DNA from: Helicobacter macacae MIT 99-5501
GTDB lineage: Bacteria > Campylobacterota > Campylobacteria > Campylobacterales > Helicobacteraceae
Assembly (NCBI RefSeq): GCF_000507845.1
Contig: NZ_KI669455.1
Span: forward strand, 388,231-452,230
Direction: 5' to 3'
Length of the DNA: 64,000 bases
Part shown: positions 26,357-35,374 of the stretch, piece after piece
How the letters are laid out: every line of letters begins with the position of its first letter
Position numbering within the stretch: position 1 is the first letter of the stretch
Position numbers and translations under genes: made by a program
The notes under the pieces: generated by a model
Told to the model about the DNA's origin: nothing
The model's input: the letters and a program-made list of their open reading frames with translations, nothing else
Databases searched by the model: none

Positions 26357-26946
26357 AGACAAAATCAAAAAACCACACAAGCTACACAAAAAATTCTCTA
26401 AAAAACCAAAATCTTGCTGAAAAACTTACAAAAAACCTTACCCAAAATCCCGCTTCAAATCACGCAGAAAACACCCAAAACCCCAAACATTCCCCCAAAC
26501 AACACTCCCCCAAACAACATTCTAAAGAAGATAGCGTTACAAGGCTTTCTATCTCGCTAGAGCCACATTTATTAGCAGAGCTAGATTCTCGCATAATCAC
26601 TCAAGGATACTCATCTCGCTCCGAGCTTGTGCGTGATATGATACGTCAAAAGCTAGTCGAAGAGAGCTGGCAAGATGAGTCCCAAGACAATATCGCCGTG
26701 CTTGTAGTTGTTTTTGACCATCATCAAAGAGAGCTAAATCAGCGCATTATCGACATTCAGCACAATGCAAATATTGATATTCTCTGCTCCACACACATTC
26801 ATATCGATGCTCACAACTGCCTAGAATCCATAATGCTAAAGGGCAAGCCAAGCGCGGTGCAAAATTTCGCACTAGAAATGGCAGGGCTAAGGGGCGTGAA
26901 ATTTAGCAAACTAACCCGCACGAGCAGATTTGATGAAAGCCACTAA
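26344..26946 (+). CDS. nikR: Nickel-responsive regulator NikR with long N-terminal extension
   Basis: 200 residues; the usual NikR is about 140-150. The core has the ribbon-helix-helix RLSISLEPHLLAELD...YSSRSELVRDMIR and a C-terminal ACT-like metal domain with FDHHQREL and CSTHIHIDAHNCLE, containing the His/Cys nickel ligands. The first roughly 62 residues are low-complexity (Asn, Lys, Gln, Thr) and end in a His-rich direct repeat (PKQHSPKQHS) encoded by a 15-bp tandem repeat. No internal ATG would give a short form, so the extension seems real. Represses or activates nickel-uptake and urease genes in Helicobacter. Overlaps murI and nadD. Confidence 0.93.
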   Translation: MATIKTKSKNHTSYTKNSLKNQNLAEKLTKNLTQNPASNHAENTQNPKHSPKQHSPKQHSKEDSVTRLSISLEPHLLAELDSRIITQGYSSRSELVRDMIRQKLVEESWQDESQDNIAVLVVVFDHHQRELNQRIIDIQHNANIDILCSTHIHIDAHNCLESIMLKGKPSAVQNFALEMAGLRGVKFSKLTRTSRFDESH

Positions 26947-27751
26947 AGCCCTTGTAGCTACCAAAAATCAAGCAAGCCCCACCACGCCAGATAGCATAGC
27001 CACAGACAAAGTTGCTATATTTGGTGGTAGCTTTGACCCACCACATTTGGCACATTTTGAGATTATTTTGTGGCTTAGTAAGATTTTTGGGCAAGTTATC
27101 GTTATCCCCGCGTATCAAAATCCGCTAAAAACCCCCACTACTATCCCACTGCAAACGCGCTTGCAGTGGTGCAAAAAAATGTGTGAAAATATAGATAATG
27201 TTATCATAAGCGATATAGAAGCTCGAAATAATCGCGTAATGTTTGCCTGTGAGCTAGCAAGGCATTTTTATGTAGAATATTTTGGCGAGAAACTTTTAAG
27301 CAATAAGCAAAAATCACAAAATTTCACTCCCCCGCTGTATTTTGTCATAGGGGAGGATTGCCTAGCAGATTTATACAAATGGAAAAATATAGATGAGCTA
27401 AGTAGCTTAGTAGATTTTGTCGTGCTTAAAAGAGGTGGCGAACAAAAATCTAGCCCAAAAAAAATTAGTCAAAGTAAATCTATAAAAGCAAAAAAATCTA
27501 ACCAAAAAAACTTTAGCAATCCAAACCAAAATAATGTAGATTTTGTAAAACTTCACTATGTAGATTTTTGTCCAAATGCGCTACTAGATTTTAAGCTAAA
27601 TAGTGGCGATATAAGCTCGACTTTTTTGCGAAAATCTCTAAAGCAAAATCTAAATAACCAAAATAATAATGAAAAAATACTGCAAGCCCTGCCTAAAAAT
27701 CTGCGTGATGAGGTGTTGGCATTTTTTGCCAAAACTTCGCTACAATTTTAA
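26933..27751 (+). CDS. nadD: Nicotinate-nucleotide adenylyltransferase
   Basis: 272 residues from ATG 26933, overlapping nikR by 14 nt (a TTG lies one codon earlier). Converts nicotinate mononucleotide to deamido-NAD. The nucleotidyl-transferase motif is IFGGSFDPPHLAHFEI (GxFxPxHxxH) and the C-terminal ISSTFLRKS corresponds to the family's ISSTxIR. A Lys/Ser/Gln-rich insertion (KKISQSKSIKAKKSNQKN) of about 40 residues sits before the last strand, unlike compact homologues. Middle gene of murI-nikR-nadD-rsfS. Confidence 0.95.
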   Translation: MKATKALVATKNQASPTTPDSIATDKVAIFGGSFDPPHLAHFEIILWLSKIFGQVIVIPAYQNPLKTPTTIPLQTRLQWCKKMCENIDNVIISDIEARNNRVMFACELARHFYVEYFGEKLLSNKQKSQNFTPPLYFVIGEDCLADLYKWKNIDELSSLVDFVVLKRGGEQKSSPKKISQSKSIKAKKSNQKNFSNPNQNNVDFVKLHYVDFCPNALLDFKLNSGDISSTFLRKSLKQNLNNQNNNEKILQALPKNLRDEVLAFFAKTSLQF

Positions 27752-27811
27752 AAAACTCCACGAAATCCAAAAACCACTTAAAAGCAAAAAGCATAATTGT
27801 AAGGAGAGAAT

Positions 27812-28195
27812 TTGACAAAAAAAAATACAAGCACTCAAACAAATATCGCAAAAAGAGCAGATAAAATCCGTGATTTGCTAGATAGCAAAAAGGGCGAAAA
27901 TATCGCAATCTATGATTTGGAGGACAAAGACTATATCGCACAATGTGTCATCATCACTACCGCGCTTGCTGGCAAGCACTCTTTTGCATTGCTAGATTTT
28001 CTAAGAAGTGAGCTAAAGCCACTAGGCGAGGTGTTTTATAGCACTGATGAGGAGAGTGAGGATTGGATTATCGCGGATTTGGGCGAAATAATGGTGCATA
28101 TTTTTACCGAAAACACGCGCAAACGATTCAACCTAGAGGAATTTTTAGAAAACTATTTTCAAGCAAGACGCTATGACTTACACAAATCCAACTAA
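27812..28195 (+). CDS. rsfS: Ribosomal silencing factor RsfS
   Basis: 127 residues beginning at TTG 27812, supported by AAGGAGAG 6 nt upstream. RsfS binds L14 and blocks subunit joining in starvation. Family features: IAIYDLEDKDYIAQCVIITT, then the C-terminal WIIADLGEIMVHIFTENTR. Normal length. Its usual neighbour nadD is directly upstream, which supports the call. Confidence 0.94.
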   Translation: MTKKNTSTQTNIAKRADKIRDLLDSKKGENIAIYDLEDKDYIAQCVIITTALAGKHSFALLDFLRSELKPLGEVFYSTDEESEDWIIADLGEIMVHIFTENTRKRFNLEEFLENYFQARRYDLHKSN

Positions 28196-28213
28196 GCAAA
28201 AAAAAGAGACAAA

Positions 28214-29029
28214 ATGCGCATAGATTTACACAACCACACCACAAGGTGCAACCACGCAAGCGGTAGCACACTAGAATTTGCTAGCAAGGCTTGTGAGCTT
28301 GGGATTGATATTTATGGATTTGCTTGCCACGCACCGATGAAGTTTGATGAAGAATATCGAATGAGGCTTGATGAGATAGATGAATATATAAATGAGATTG
28401 CTTCTTTGCGCGAAAATATGCAGGCTCAAAAAAGCGTGCAAAATCCAAAAATGCAGATTTTGGTAGGGCTAGAGGTGGATTTTATACTTGATAGGGAGGA
28501 CTTGCTAGAATCACGAGTATTGAGTGCGCCACTAGATTACCTCATAGGCTCGGTGCATTTTTTAGATGATTGGGGGTTTGACAATCCCGCATTTTTGGCA
28601 GAGTATGCTAAGAAAGATTTAGAATCTTGCTGGGTAAAATATTTTCAAAGTGTTGCAAAAATGGCACAATCTAGGCTGTTTCAAATCGTGGGGCATATCG
28701 ACTTGCTAAAAGTATTTGGCTATGCTATGCCACACTCTAGCGCGTGTGCTTATGAGCTAGAGTGCGCGCTAAAGTCCATAAAAGAAGCAAATATGTCCAT
28801 CGAGCTAAATGCAGCGGGCTTGCGTAAGCAAATCGGCGAAATCTATCCTAGCAAAGAGATTTTGCAAAAAGCCTACGCGCTAGGGATTCCTATAACTTTC
28901 GGTAGCGATGCGCACGCACTTAATCAAGTGGGATTTGGCTATGATAAATGTGTAGAATTAGCACGCGAAGTAGGCTATGATAAGTGTGTGTATTACAAAC
29001 AAAAGCAAGCAATAGAAGTTGATTTTTGA
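28214..29029 (+). CDS. PHP-domain phosphatase (HisK/HisJ-like histidinol-phosphatase)
   Basis: 271 residues. PHP metal motifs: N-terminal RIDLHNHTTRCNHASG, FACHAPMKFD, VGLEVDF, GSVHFLDDWGFDN, IVGHIDLLKVFG, and the final FGSDAHALNQVGFGYDK. These His/Asp residues bind the trinuclear metal centre of histidinol-phosphate phosphatases. Enzyme class is clear; the exact substrate (histidinol phosphate versus another phosphoester) is by analogy. It follows rsfS by 18 nt and ends the operon. Confidence 0.88.
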   Translation: MRIDLHNHTTRCNHASGSTLEFASKACELGIDIYGFACHAPMKFDEEYRMRLDEIDEYINEIASLRENMQAQKSVQNPKMQILVGLEVDFILDREDLLESRVLSAPLDYLIGSVHFLDDWGFDNPAFLAEYAKKDLESCWVKYFQSVAKMAQSRLFQIVGHIDLLKVFGYAMPHSSACAYELECALKSIKEANMSIELNAAGLRKQIGEIYPSKEILQKAYALGIPITFGSDAHALNQVGFGYDKCVELAREVGYDKCVYYKQKQAIEVDF

Positions 29030-29395
29030 GATTTTGCTAGCTTTTTTATTTAGATTTTATTGTGGCAAATTCGTTTGTCTTTTAGATTTTTGTGCAAAAT
29101 CGCTACAAAAATTCTACTTTTAGTATTTTTGGATTTTGATTAAAAATCGTAAAAATAATCTCGCGCAAAAAGCCCATCGTATAACTTCAATATAATCCTC
29201 CCTTTTCCAAAACCAAAAATTTTCACAAAAATTCACAAGATTTGCAAAACCCCACAAAATACCCTCTAATTTTACCCCCTAAATTTCTCTTTCAAAATTT
29301 CCAAAAACTATCATAAATGGACACTACCTGTCCACTAAAATACGCATAATTACATTGTCAAAAGGCTTTAGGACAAAATCCATAAGGAGTGCAAA
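29030..29395 (+). promoter_or_regulatory. Upstream region of AAA gene with operator-like dyad
   Basis: 366 bp without a gene. 29318-29334 reads TGGACA-CTACC-TGTCCA, a perfect 6-bp inverted repeat with a 5-nt spacer, about 60 nt before the start of the AAA+ gene. It is a candidate operator for the WYL regulator at the other end of the cluster; this pairing is inference. The remainder is AT-rich. Confidence 0.5.
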
Positions 29396-31708
29396 ATGAC
29401 AGAACAACAACTTTGGTCAATGCGACAAAGAGAAAAAAATCAAAAACAAATCTACGCTAGAAAAGAAGCGATAGCGAGGGAAGCAAAGAGGGAAGCAAAA
29501 GAGATTGATTTGAAAAAAAATCCACCCAAAGTATACATATCTAAAAAAGAGCACTGGAAAAACCACAATGCAAAAGTCGCTACCCTCACTCTAGCTAGCA
29601 ATTTTGGACGCTCTTTTGTCGATAGATATGACTTTGAAAACCTCTTTGAAAACAACATAAAAGAGATAAAGCTCATAAGCACTTCAGAAGCAGTTAGACT
29701 TCTTAAGCCCTATTATACGCAGTTTTGCTACCCTGCTTTTGTAAAAGATAATTTTGAGCTTTTGCAAAGTATAGGGCTTTCGCGTGCGGAGTGCGACACT
29801 CTTGCATATATTTCTGTCTTATATGGTAGGGCTAAAGCCTTTGATGAGGATAAGATAAATCTATCTATGCACGCGCAACTTATATCGCGTATCTTTGGAT
29901 ATAGGAGTGCTGTGATAAAAGATATATTGCAAATAGATAGCAAGCTATCAAAAACAGGTTTTGTAAATATATCCTCTAATCTTGGGAGTGGTTTTTCTAG
30001 TGATATGTTGGATTTGGTATTTGGTGTGCCACTATCGGTAAATACGCTTATCAAAAAGATTGGCTACAAGCAATCTCCTAGCGCACTTAAGCTAGATGAT
30101 TTTTCTTATATGCGCCAAAAAGTAGATATGCTACTTCACTATGCCAAATGCAGTAAAAACGGCTCTATACTTCTATATGGCAAAGCAGGTGTAGGCAAAA
30201 GTGAGCTAGTAAGTGTCATAGCAAAAGAGCTGGGCAAAGAAATGATATGTGTCAAAAATATCATCATCAATGATGAGGAGCGCAAAGGAGCAAAAGCAGA
30301 AAAACGAATGAGTGCATTTGCGCTAATGCAGCATACCCTAAGCAGTGATAAGCATATCGTGCTATATGATGAATGCGAGGATACGATATGCTATAATGCA
30401 CTAGAGCGCAAAGCAGGTATAAATACAATGCTAGAAAACACAAAGTTAGTAAACTTTTTTGTGTCAAATTCCAATCAAATGGACCCCGCGTTTTTGCGTA
30501 GATTTGACATCGTGTGTGAGATAAAGCCCCCACCCAAACACAAAAAAATCTCACTCATACAATCGCTGCTAGATAAGCGCAAAATCACACTTGATACCCC
30601 TCTACTAGAAGCAGTAGCGACAAATCAATACCTAACTCAAGGCAATCTCATAAAAAGCGCGAATGTGGCTAGTAAGTTTGCCAAAAAAGATGTGCAAAAA
30701 ATATTTATCAAGTGCATAAACGAAACTCTGCGTGCCAAAAATGTAGCCCCCATAAAGCCCAAAAAGCCTAAAGAATCCAAAGAAGCAAAAGAGTCTGGCA
30801 AAATGCCTTATAGTATGGAGCTGATAGAATGTAGCACGGACATAGTGTGCTTAAGCCAAAATATCAAAGCCCTTTGTGAGAAGCCCAAATGCAAAAGCCC
30901 ACTAGCCCTAGCCAAAAAAGCTGCAAAAAAGGAGGGCAGAGAATTTGATAGGGATTTTTTGCTCGACTTTAGTGGCAAGGCACAAGTAGTGCCAAAATCT
31001 AGCAAAAACTGCGGAATAAGACTGCTTGCTTATGGTAGTGCTGGCAGTGGTAAAAGCGAGTTTGCAAAAAGACTAGCAAAAGAGTGCGATAAAAAGCTAC
31101 TAAGCTACAAGATGAGTGATTTGCTATCTATGTTTGTGGGGGGAAGTGAAAAAAACATAGCACGAGCATTTAAAAAAGCTAAGCAAAAAGAGGCGATATT
31201 ACATATCGATGAAATCGATAGCATAGGCTACAATAGAGAGGGAGCAACCCACACTTGGGAGCGCACTCTAGTCAATGAGCTACTTACGCAAATGGAGAAT
31301 TATGATGGTGTATTTATCGCTACTAGCAATCATTTGGATTGCCTTGATAGAGCGATTTTGAGGAGGTTTGATAGCAAGATAGAGTTTCGCCCACTAAGCC
31401 CGCACAATCTAAAAAAGGCTTTTAGAATGTATGCGGAGTATTTGGGGTTAGAGTGTGATTTTGGGGATTCTAGCGTGGATTCTAGTGCGGTGGATTCTAG
31501 CGTGAAAAGTAGTGCGAAATCTAGTGATTTTGCAAGTGTAGAATCTCATCTTGCTAAGCTAGATAATATCTGCTTTGGGGATTTCGCACTTATCGCTAGG
31601 GAGGCGAGATTTGCCCCGCTAAAATCCGCACAAGATTTGCTCTCAAAACTACAAGCAGAATCAAAAATCAAAGAGAGCGGCAGAGGTAGCACAAAAGTAG
31701 GGTTTTAA
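29396..31708 (+). CDS. Tandem AAA+ ATPase
   Basis: 770 residues with two AAA modules. Module 1 (about 240-400): Walker A YGKAGVGKSELV, Walker B HIVLYDECED, arginine-finger region DPAFLRRFD. Module 2 (about 530-700): Walker A YGSAGSGKSEFA, pore-like loop SMFVGGSEKNI, Walker B ILHIDEIDS, arginine-finger region RAILRRFDSKIEF. The N-terminal 240 residues are a mixed helical domain of unknown fold, preceded by a basic start (REKNQKQIYARKEAIAREAK). No protease or nuclease motif. Cdc48/SpoVK-like organisation suggests protein remodelling. AAGGAG precedes the ATG. First gene of the 29.4-36.3 kb accessory cluster; substrate unknown. Confidence 0.85.
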   Translation: MTEQQLWSMRQREKNQKQIYARKEAIAREAKREAKEIDLKKNPPKVYISKKEHWKNHNAKVATLTLASNFGRSFVDRYDFENLFENNIKEIKLISTSEAVRLLKPYYTQFCYPAFVKDNFELLQSIGLSRAECDTLAYISVLYGRAKAFDEDKINLSMHAQLISRIFGYRSAVIKDILQIDSKLSKTGFVNISSNLGSGFSSDMLDLVFGVPLSVNTLIKKIGYKQSPSALKLDDFSYMRQKVDMLLHYAKCSKNGSILLYGKAGVGKSELVSVIAKELGKEMICVKNIIINDEERKGAKAEKRMSAFALMQHTLSSDKHIVLYDECEDTICYNALERKAGINTMLENTKLVNFFVSNSNQMDPAFLRRFDIVCEIKPPPKHKKISLIQSLLDKRKITLDTPLLEAVATNQYLTQGNLIKSANVASKFAKKDVQKIFIKCINETLRAKNVAPIKPKKPKESKEAKESGKMPYSMELIECSTDIVCLSQNIKALCEKPKCKSPLALAKKAAKKEGREFDRDFLLDFSGKAQVVPKSSKNCGIRLLAYGSAGSGKSEFAKRLAKECDKKLLSYKMSDLLSMFVGGSEKNIARAFKKAKQKEAILHIDEIDSIGYNREGATHTWERTLVNELLTQMENYDGVFIATSNHLDCLDRAILRRFDSKIEFRPLSPHNLKKAFRMYAEYLGLECDFGDSSVDSSAVDSSVKSSAKSSDFASVESHLAKLDNICFGDFALIAREARFAPLKSAQDLLSKLQAESKIKESGRGSTKVGF

Positions 31709-31824
31709 ATAATTTTACTTTCTAGGCTTTGTTTGCATAGAGTAGGTGGAGGGGGATAGGATACGATTCTAAAAAATAAACAAAACTTACTCAAATAACT
31801 TATCTCAAACAAAGGAGTTTGCTA

Positions 31825-32670
31825 ATGGCTAAATACACACCACAAACAAGAAATGAGCTAGAAAAAATACTGCTAGATTTTTCACTAAATCTAGCCGACA
31901 TTGACACTTCAGCTATCACAGATATGGCTTATCTTTTTAGGGATTCAAATCGCACAGATTTTAGCGGGATTGAGAGCTGGGATACAAGTAGTGTAGTTAG
32001 TATGGAATGTATGTTTCAAAATGCAAAATATTTCAATCACAACATAAACAAGTGGAATGTCTCAAATGTAAAAAATATGGCTAGTATGTTTGAGGGTGCA
32101 GAGAGTTTCAATAAGCCACTAGACAAATGGGACACAAGTAGCGTTACAAATATGCGTGATTTGTTTTGTAATGCGCAAAACTTCAACCAAAACATAAACA
32201 CTTGGAATGTATCCAAAGTAGAGAGTATGACTTGTATGTTTCACGGAGCAAAAAGATTTAACCAACCGCTAGATAAATGGGATACTTCAAGTGTGATAAG
32301 CATAAAAGGTATGTTTGGCAATGCCACTGCGTTTAATCAGCCACTAAATCAATGGGACACTTCCAAAGTCCCTGAAATGATAGCGGTTTTTTCTGGGGCA
32401 AAGAGCTTTAATCAGCCGCTAGATAAGTGGAGCGTAAGCAATGTAGAAACTATGGATAGAATGTTTGCAAACGCAGAGTCATTCAACCAAGCATTAGATT
32501 CTTGGGATACTTCAAAAGTTTTGATTATGGATAATATCTTTTATAACGCAAAATCTTTTAACCAAAATTTGGATTTGTGGAATGTAGGCAATGTGCGACT
32601 TATGGACAACGCATTTGATGGCTCGGCAATGGAGCTATCTCCACCTAAGTGGCTTAAAAGAAACCGCTGA
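31825..32670 (+). CDS. DUF285 (BspA-like) repeat protein, apparently cytoplasmic
   Basis: 281 residues from ATG 31825 (AAAGGA upstream; a TTG two codons earlier is less likely). About nine 25-residue repeats of the pattern MFxxAxxFNQPLDKWDTSxV, such as FNKPLDKWDTSSVTNM and FNQNINTWNVSKVESM, alternating WD and WN types. DUF285 repeats are usually found on secreted or surface lipoproteins of mycoplasmas, firmicutes and some Helicobacter. Here there is no signal peptide, lipobox or membrane segment, so a cytoplasmic scaffold or export by an unrecognised route are both possible. Lies 110 nt after the AAA gene. Confidence 0.85.
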   Translation: MAKYTPQTRNELEKILLDFSLNLADIDTSAITDMAYLFRDSNRTDFSGIESWDTSSVVSMECMFQNAKYFNHNINKWNVSNVKNMASMFEGAESFNKPLDKWDTSSVTNMRDLFCNAQNFNQNINTWNVSKVESMTCMFHGAKRFNQPLDKWDTSSVISIKGMFGNATAFNQPLNQWDTSKVPEMIAVFSGAKSFNQPLDKWSVSNVETMDRMFANAESFNQALDSWDTSKVLIMDNIFYNAKSFNQNLDLWNVGNVRLMDNAFDGSAMELSPPKWLKRNR

Positions 32671-32840
32671 AAATAGGCTTAGCTAATTTATCACAAGCAC
32701 TATAAATACTTAGCTAAAAAGCCAAATAAGCACCGATATAGAGATTCTCTATCTATTTTTCTAACTAGTGCAGATTTTAAGCACGGTTTTACTAGCGCGG
32801 ACTTTTAAAATGCGCAAATATCTCACAACAAAGGCTTCTT

Positions 32841-33773
32841 ATGCAAACAGCCCCTAGCAAACCTACGATTGGCAACCCCACGATTTATATGTTTGGCGAT
32901 ACGCACGGGATTATGGATATTGAGAAAATTTTTTCAATCAACAAATCCTACACAAAAGATGATTTTGTCATCATCTGTGGGGATTTTGGCGTGCTGTGGA
33001 GCGATGAAGTGGATTCAAATGAGGCGATTTTGATTAAAGAGTTTAAAAAACTTCCTTGCACGATTTTGTTTATCGATGGCAATCACGAGAATTTCAACCG
33101 CCTAGAAAACCTCCGCACTATCAAGCGATTTGGCGGCAATGTGGGCGAGTATATCAAGGACAAAGCCTATCATCTAAAGCGTGGCGAGATTTATCAAATC
33201 GCGGGGCGCAATGTCTTTACTATGGGTGGGGCAATGAGCGTGGATAAGGACTTTAGAGAGCCAAATATCTCGTGGTGGGAAGCAGAAAATATCACGCCCA
33301 CACAGATAAAATATGCCCTGCAAAATCTCACAAACTTCAAAGACAAAATCGACATAGTCATCACGCACACCTGCCCAAATAGCTTCTTGCCACATATTTC
33401 TAAGCACTTGCTTTTAGAATTTAAATTGCTAGTCCCTGATGATAATAGCGTGTGGCTTGAGCTTTTGGCACAAAGGCTCGCACTCAAGCAAAGCGGGAAA
33501 ATCGAGTGGTTTTTTGGGCATTGGCACGGGGATTTTGACTTTTGCGTGGAGATACAAAACGCAGATTATGAGAATTTAGATTCTAGAAATGCGGATAAAA
33601 CTAAGGGCACGGATAATGTGGATAGGACTAAAAGTGTTAAGAATGCTGATAGTGATAAAAGTGCTGATAGTGCGCTAGATTTTGATAAAAATTTGGGATT
33701 GCAAATAAACGCACATTGTTTGTATGATGAAGTCTATTGCGTGCGAGATGAAGTAAAATCAATGTTTGGTTAG
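32841..33773 (+). CDS. Calcineurin-like metallophosphoesterase
   Basis: 310 residues. Metal motifs in order: MFGDTHGIMD (D-x-H), IICGDFGVLW (GD), LFIDGNHENFNRL (GNHE), IVITHTCPNSF (H) and FFGHWHGDFDF (GHxH). Cuts phosphodiester or phosphomonoester bonds; substrate unknown. The C-terminal part contains a degenerate Asp/Lys-rich repeat (RNADKTKGTDNVDRTKSVKN). AAGG precedes the ATG. It sits between the DUF285 gene and the nuclease, a possible co-operon or simply a neighbour. Confidence 0.87.
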   Translation: MQTAPSKPTIGNPTIYMFGDTHGIMDIEKIFSINKSYTKDDFVIICGDFGVLWSDEVDSNEAILIKEFKKLPCTILFIDGNHENFNRLENLRTIKRFGGNVGEYIKDKAYHLKRGEIYQIAGRNVFTMGGAMSVDKDFREPNISWWEAENITPTQIKYALQNLTNFKDKIDIVITHTCPNSFLPHISKHLLLEFKLLVPDDNSVWLELLAQRLALKQSGKIEWFFGHWHGDFDFCVEIQNADYENLDSRNADKTKGTDNVDRTKSVKNADSDKSADSALDFDKNLGLQINAHCLYDEVYCVRDEVKSMFG

Positions 33774-33852
33774 ATACAATCTTGCTATGATTTAATCACA
33801 TTGATTTTGCAAAATTTCTTAAAAATCTTGGCAAACTTTTATAAAAAAAATG

Positions 33853-33876
33853 TTTTTTTTTTTTTTTGGGTAAGAT
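33853..33876 (+). promoter_or_regulatory. T15-tract promoter of nuclease gene
   Basis: T15 (33853-33867), GGG, then TAAGAT (33871-33876) as a -10-like box; the ATG is at 33908. Same arrangement as at 15365-15388 and 43508-43530. Confidence 0.5.
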
Positions 33877-33907
33877 GCTATGAAATTTTAGTTTTTAGGG
33901 GACAAAG

Positions 33908-34777
33908 ATGAGTGAAAATACCATAACGCAAAGTGATTTTGATAGCTTTGTAAGTAGATTTAGCGATTATCTAGCAAAGGCAAATGAAAGTAAAAAGCGC
34001 GGAAACAATGATTACAATCCCTTGCTTGTGATTCGTAGCGCAAAAGACGAAGCAAAATTGCATACAAGAATTTTGCATTCATTTTTGGATACAAATGGGG
34101 CACATTACCAAGATGATTTATTTTTGCGATTTTTCTTAGAATCGTTGCAATTAAAAGGGTGTGAGTATAAAAATTTGCTTGAGTGGTTTGACGATACGGC
34201 AAATGCGCGTGTAGAAAAGGAATATTACATAACAAATGAATGCGATAAGGGGTTCATTGATTTGTATATATACAACGATACAAAACATATTATTTTGGAG
34301 AACAAGGTAGATTCGGGTGATGGCGATAAACAAATAGCAAAATATATTGATAATTTGCGTGAAAACGGCTATGAAAATATCGCTGTGGTTTATCTCACAA
34401 AAATGGGAGATAAGCTAAGCGACAAAAGCCATGATAAATGGAAAATCAATGGTAATTTTTTAGAATGCGAAAATGACAAAGTGCTTTACATACCAATTTC
34501 TTATGCAGATGAGATTCTAGAAAAGTGGATAGGAAAATGTCAGAGCAAAAGTGGTGTAGGAAATATCGCAAATCTAAACTACGCGCTAGAATGTTACAAG
34601 GACATAGTTAAAATCATTATAGATGAAAAGGAGAATGCAATGGGTATAGCGGATTTTTTCAAAGATTCAGAGGATTTTGAAAGTGATTTTAAATTGGCGT
34701 TTGAGATTATAAAAAATACCGACAAAATCAAAGAGGCATATTTGCAAAAAACTACAAACAGAATTAGACAAACTTAG
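33908..34777 (+). CDS. PD-(D/E)XK family nuclease, frameshifted near its end
   Basis: 289 residues. N-terminal two-thirds match the PDDEXK_4-type endonucleases: early LHTRILHSFLD segment, catalytic GFIDLYI (Asp) and HIILENKVDSGDGDKQIAKY (ExK then Q). The frame ends prematurely at 34777. The +1 frame continues from 34743 with KKLQTELDKLSITDWKILVE and joins the next open frame, so a single A missing or extra in the run at 34745-34750 splits the gene. Removing one A gives one protein of about 450 residues. The catalytic part is intact. AGGGG precedes the ATG; a T15 tract lies in the promoter. Confidence 0.78.
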   Translation: MSENTITQSDFDSFVSRFSDYLAKANESKKRGNNDYNPLLVIRSAKDEAKLHTRILHSFLDTNGAHYQDDLFLRFFLESLQLKGCEYKNLLEWFDDTANARVEKEYYITNECDKGFIDLYIYNDTKHIILENKVDSGDGDKQIAKYIDNLRENGYENIAVVYLTKMGDKLSDKSHDKWKINGNFLECENDKVLYIPISYADEILEKWIGKCQSKSGVGNIANLNYALECYKDIVKIIIDEKENAMGIADFFKDSEDFESDFKLAFEIIKNTDKIKEAYLQKTTNRIRQT

Positions 34778-35270
34778 TATTACAGATTGGAAAATATTGG
34801 TAGAAAAAAAAGAGTGTGAAAAATTTTGCAGTTCGCCAAATACGAATTGGTGGAAAAATATCGTGGTTTATAATAAGCGATATGAGGAGTCAGGACAAAC
34901 TTTTAGATTTATGTTTGAAAATGAAAAAGATAAATCATTTGGAGTAAGGCTAAGTATAAAGAAAGATGAAGGTTGTATAAATTTTGTAGATAAAAACGAA
35001 GTTTTTGTAAACAAAATAGCTAAAAATATTAGAGAAATGATTTTAAAAAATTCTAACTTGGCAAATATAAAATTTTGTGATGATGATTGGTGGCTTGAAG
35101 GTTGGTTTAATTTATATGATTGCAAAAACAATCCGCTAAAATATTTTAAAGAAAACTATGAAAAAGTTATCAAAGTCAATGAGTGGCTAAAAGAGCAAGA
35201 ATTTAATAATCCAAATTCGCAGATTGCCAAACTTGCAAAAGAGGTAAAAGACTACCAAATAGATTCATAA
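34778..35270 (+). pseudogene. Detached C-terminal part of the PD-(D/E)XK nuclease
   Basis: The open frame 34743-35270 carries CEKFCSSPNTNWWKNIVVY and SFGVRLSIKKDEGCINF, then DDDWWLEGWFNLYDC. Such Trp-rich segments form the usual C-terminal domain of PDDEXK_4 proteins. No ribosome-binding site exists in front of the first ATG-like codon (TTG 34797). It is best read as the second half of the upstream gene after a frameshift; an independent small protein is less likely. Confidence 0.65.
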
Positions 35271-35374
35271 ACAAACAAAAACTCAAATCATAAGGAAAAT
35301 AATCACACAAAAACTATAAAATTAGATTTTCACACAGAGTAGCTAACGGGGCGACTAACAAAACAAGGCGGCTA

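Noticed and set aside
34745-34751. Programmed -1 frameshift at AAAAAAC in the nuclease
   Set aside because: The heptamer is not in the required phase, and the shift needed is +1, so a slip mutation is simpler.
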